Shown: one piece after another, positions 5,814 to 6,090 of the stretch
Position numbering within the stretch: position 1 is the stretch's first letter
Layout of the letters: the number at the start of each line of letters is the position of its first letter
NCBI GenBank assembly: GCA_013696015.1
Contig: JACCZI010000006.1
Location: forward strand, 1 to 6,090
Source: Nocardioidaceae bacterium
GTDB lineage: Bacteria > Actinomycetota > Actinomycetes > Propionibacteriales > Nocardioidaceae
Reading direction: 5' to 3'
DNA: 6,090 bases
Notes under the pieces: model-generated
The model's input: the letters and a program-made list of their open reading frames with translations, nothing else
Databases searched by the model: none
What the model was told of the DNA's origin: nothing
Translations under genes and position numbers: made by a program

Positions 5814-5819
5814 TACGAT
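5814..5819 (+). promoter_or_regulatory. -10 box of a probable leaderless promoter for the secreted L,D-transpeptidase-like gene
   Basis: TACGAT fits TANNNT fully and ends 6 nt before the GTG at 5826, so the mRNA would start at the GTG. No Shine-Dalgarno sequence is present and no good -35 is visible at 17-18 bp. An ATG at 5824 is followed directly by TGA and is not a start. Confidence 0.5.
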
Positions 5820-5825
5820 GCCGAT

Positions 5826-6090
5826 GTGAGCCAAGGGACGGGTGCGACGCAAGGGGTGCGCTGGCGGCGGGTCGGTATGACGATCTGTTCGCTGCTCATC
5901 ACCGCTGCCGCCGCCACTGCAGCCGCGGGCTCGGGGCCACCGGCCACCGGCCAGCTGACCGCGCCTGCAGCGCCTGGAGAGGTGGTGAGCCTTGCGGGGC
6001 CGGCCCGCAGTGCCGGCCCCGACCGACGACAGCTCGTGCAGCCCGCGACGCCGCCGGTGCCGGCGCATTCCGGCAGCGGCCGCCGGGTGG
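5826..6090 (+). CDS. Secreted protein, probable L,D-transpeptidase N-terminus (3' truncated by window edge)
   Basis: Eighty-eight codons are visible from a GTG start; the gene runs off the window. Residues 1-16 are a basic n-region ending RWRR, followed by a hydrophobic, Ala-rich stretch (about 17-35, MTICSLLITAAAATAAAG) and a small-residue cleavage region, so it is a Sec-type signal peptide or signal anchor. Cys21 is not in a lipobox. A Pro/Ala/Gly-rich low-complexity linker (36-75) follows, and then PPVPAHSGSGRRV (76-88). In actinobacterial L,D-transpeptidases I recall this kind of SGSGRR segment immediately before the YkuD catalytic domain, which would start just past the window edge. Such enzymes make 3-3 cross-links in peptidoglycan outside the membrane using a catalytic Cys, which is not visible here. 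Signal peptide confident; enzyme identity moderate. Confidence 0.6.
   Translation, partial: MSQGTGATQGVRWRRVGMTICSLLITAAAATAAAGSGPPATGQLTAPAAPGEVVSLAGPARSAGPDRRQLVQPATPPVPAHSGSGRRV
5995..6021. repeat. 10-bp all-GC inverted repeat inside the secreted-protein linker
   Basis: CGGGGCCGGC (5995-6004) and GCCGGCCCCG (6012-6021) pair perfectly around a 7-nt loop. The arms fall in the linker codons encoding AGPARSAGP, so part of the symmetry follows from a repeated AGP tripeptide. It may simply reflect composition, or it may be a strong mRNA hairpin about 170 nt into the reading frame. Confidence 0.5.

Noticed and set aside
5748..6068. N-terminal extension of the alpha/beta hydrolase by 107 codons
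   Set aside because: It is antisense to the signal peptide and linker of the divergent gene, has Arg-rich shadow composition and lacks any recognisable domain.
1..6090. Defence system, phage, transposon, CRISPR or toxin-antitoxin content
   Set aside because: No transposase, integrase, repeat array, terminal inverted repeats, small paired genes or composition break was seen; all long frames are accounted for by ordinary families.

Overview
The window is chromosomal DNA from a high-GC actinobacterium (Actinomycetota). The evidence is the strong G/C bias at third codon positions, the use of GTG as well as ATG starts, 4-bp GTGA gene overlaps, TANNNT-type -10 boxes placed directly before start codons, and a gene block (DUF6758-like protein, PHP phosphoesterase, MarC) that I recall from actinobacterial genomes. 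I cannot assign a genus from sequence alone. Coding density is very high. No gap exceeds about 100 bp, and I see no tRNA, rRNA, CRISPR array, insertion sequence, phage gene or origin.

Layout from left to right. (1) 1-438 (+) is the 3' part of a PseH-like GNAT acetyltransferase. It converges on (2) 462-1493 (-), a SAM-dependent putative sugar O-methyltransferase. Together they look like the edge of a surface-glycan or nonulosonate-type locus lying mostly to the left. (3) A divergent gap, 1494-1591, separates the methyltransferase from a translationally coupled pair: a MaoC/hot-dog acyl-CoA hydratase-like protein (1592-2113) and a histidine phosphatase of the sugar-phosphatase/SHB17-like kind (2110-2673). 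(4) Next comes a three-gene block: a DUF6758-like protein with an N-terminal Cys cluster (2740-3360), a PHP-domain metal phosphoesterase resembling nucleoside-3',5'-bisphosphate phosphatase/RNase AM (3397-4254), and a six-helix MarC-family membrane protein (4251-4868), the last two overlapping by 4 bp. (5) An alpha/beta hydrolase on the minus strand (4887-5747) converges on MarC. An inverted repeat spans both stop codons. (6) Divergent from the hydrolase is the 5' part of a secreted protein (5826 to the end) whose visible sequence best fits the N-terminus of an L,D-transpeptidase.

This is mostly ordinary housekeeping and accessory-metabolism sequence, and I found no convincing new defence, mobile or RNA system. 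The points most worth a second look are the run of apparently leaderless promoters at several transcription-unit heads, the DUF6758/PHP/MarC block of unknown joint function, the Asn in place of the usual catalytic Asp in the MaoC-like protein, and the hairpin shared by two convergent stop codons.
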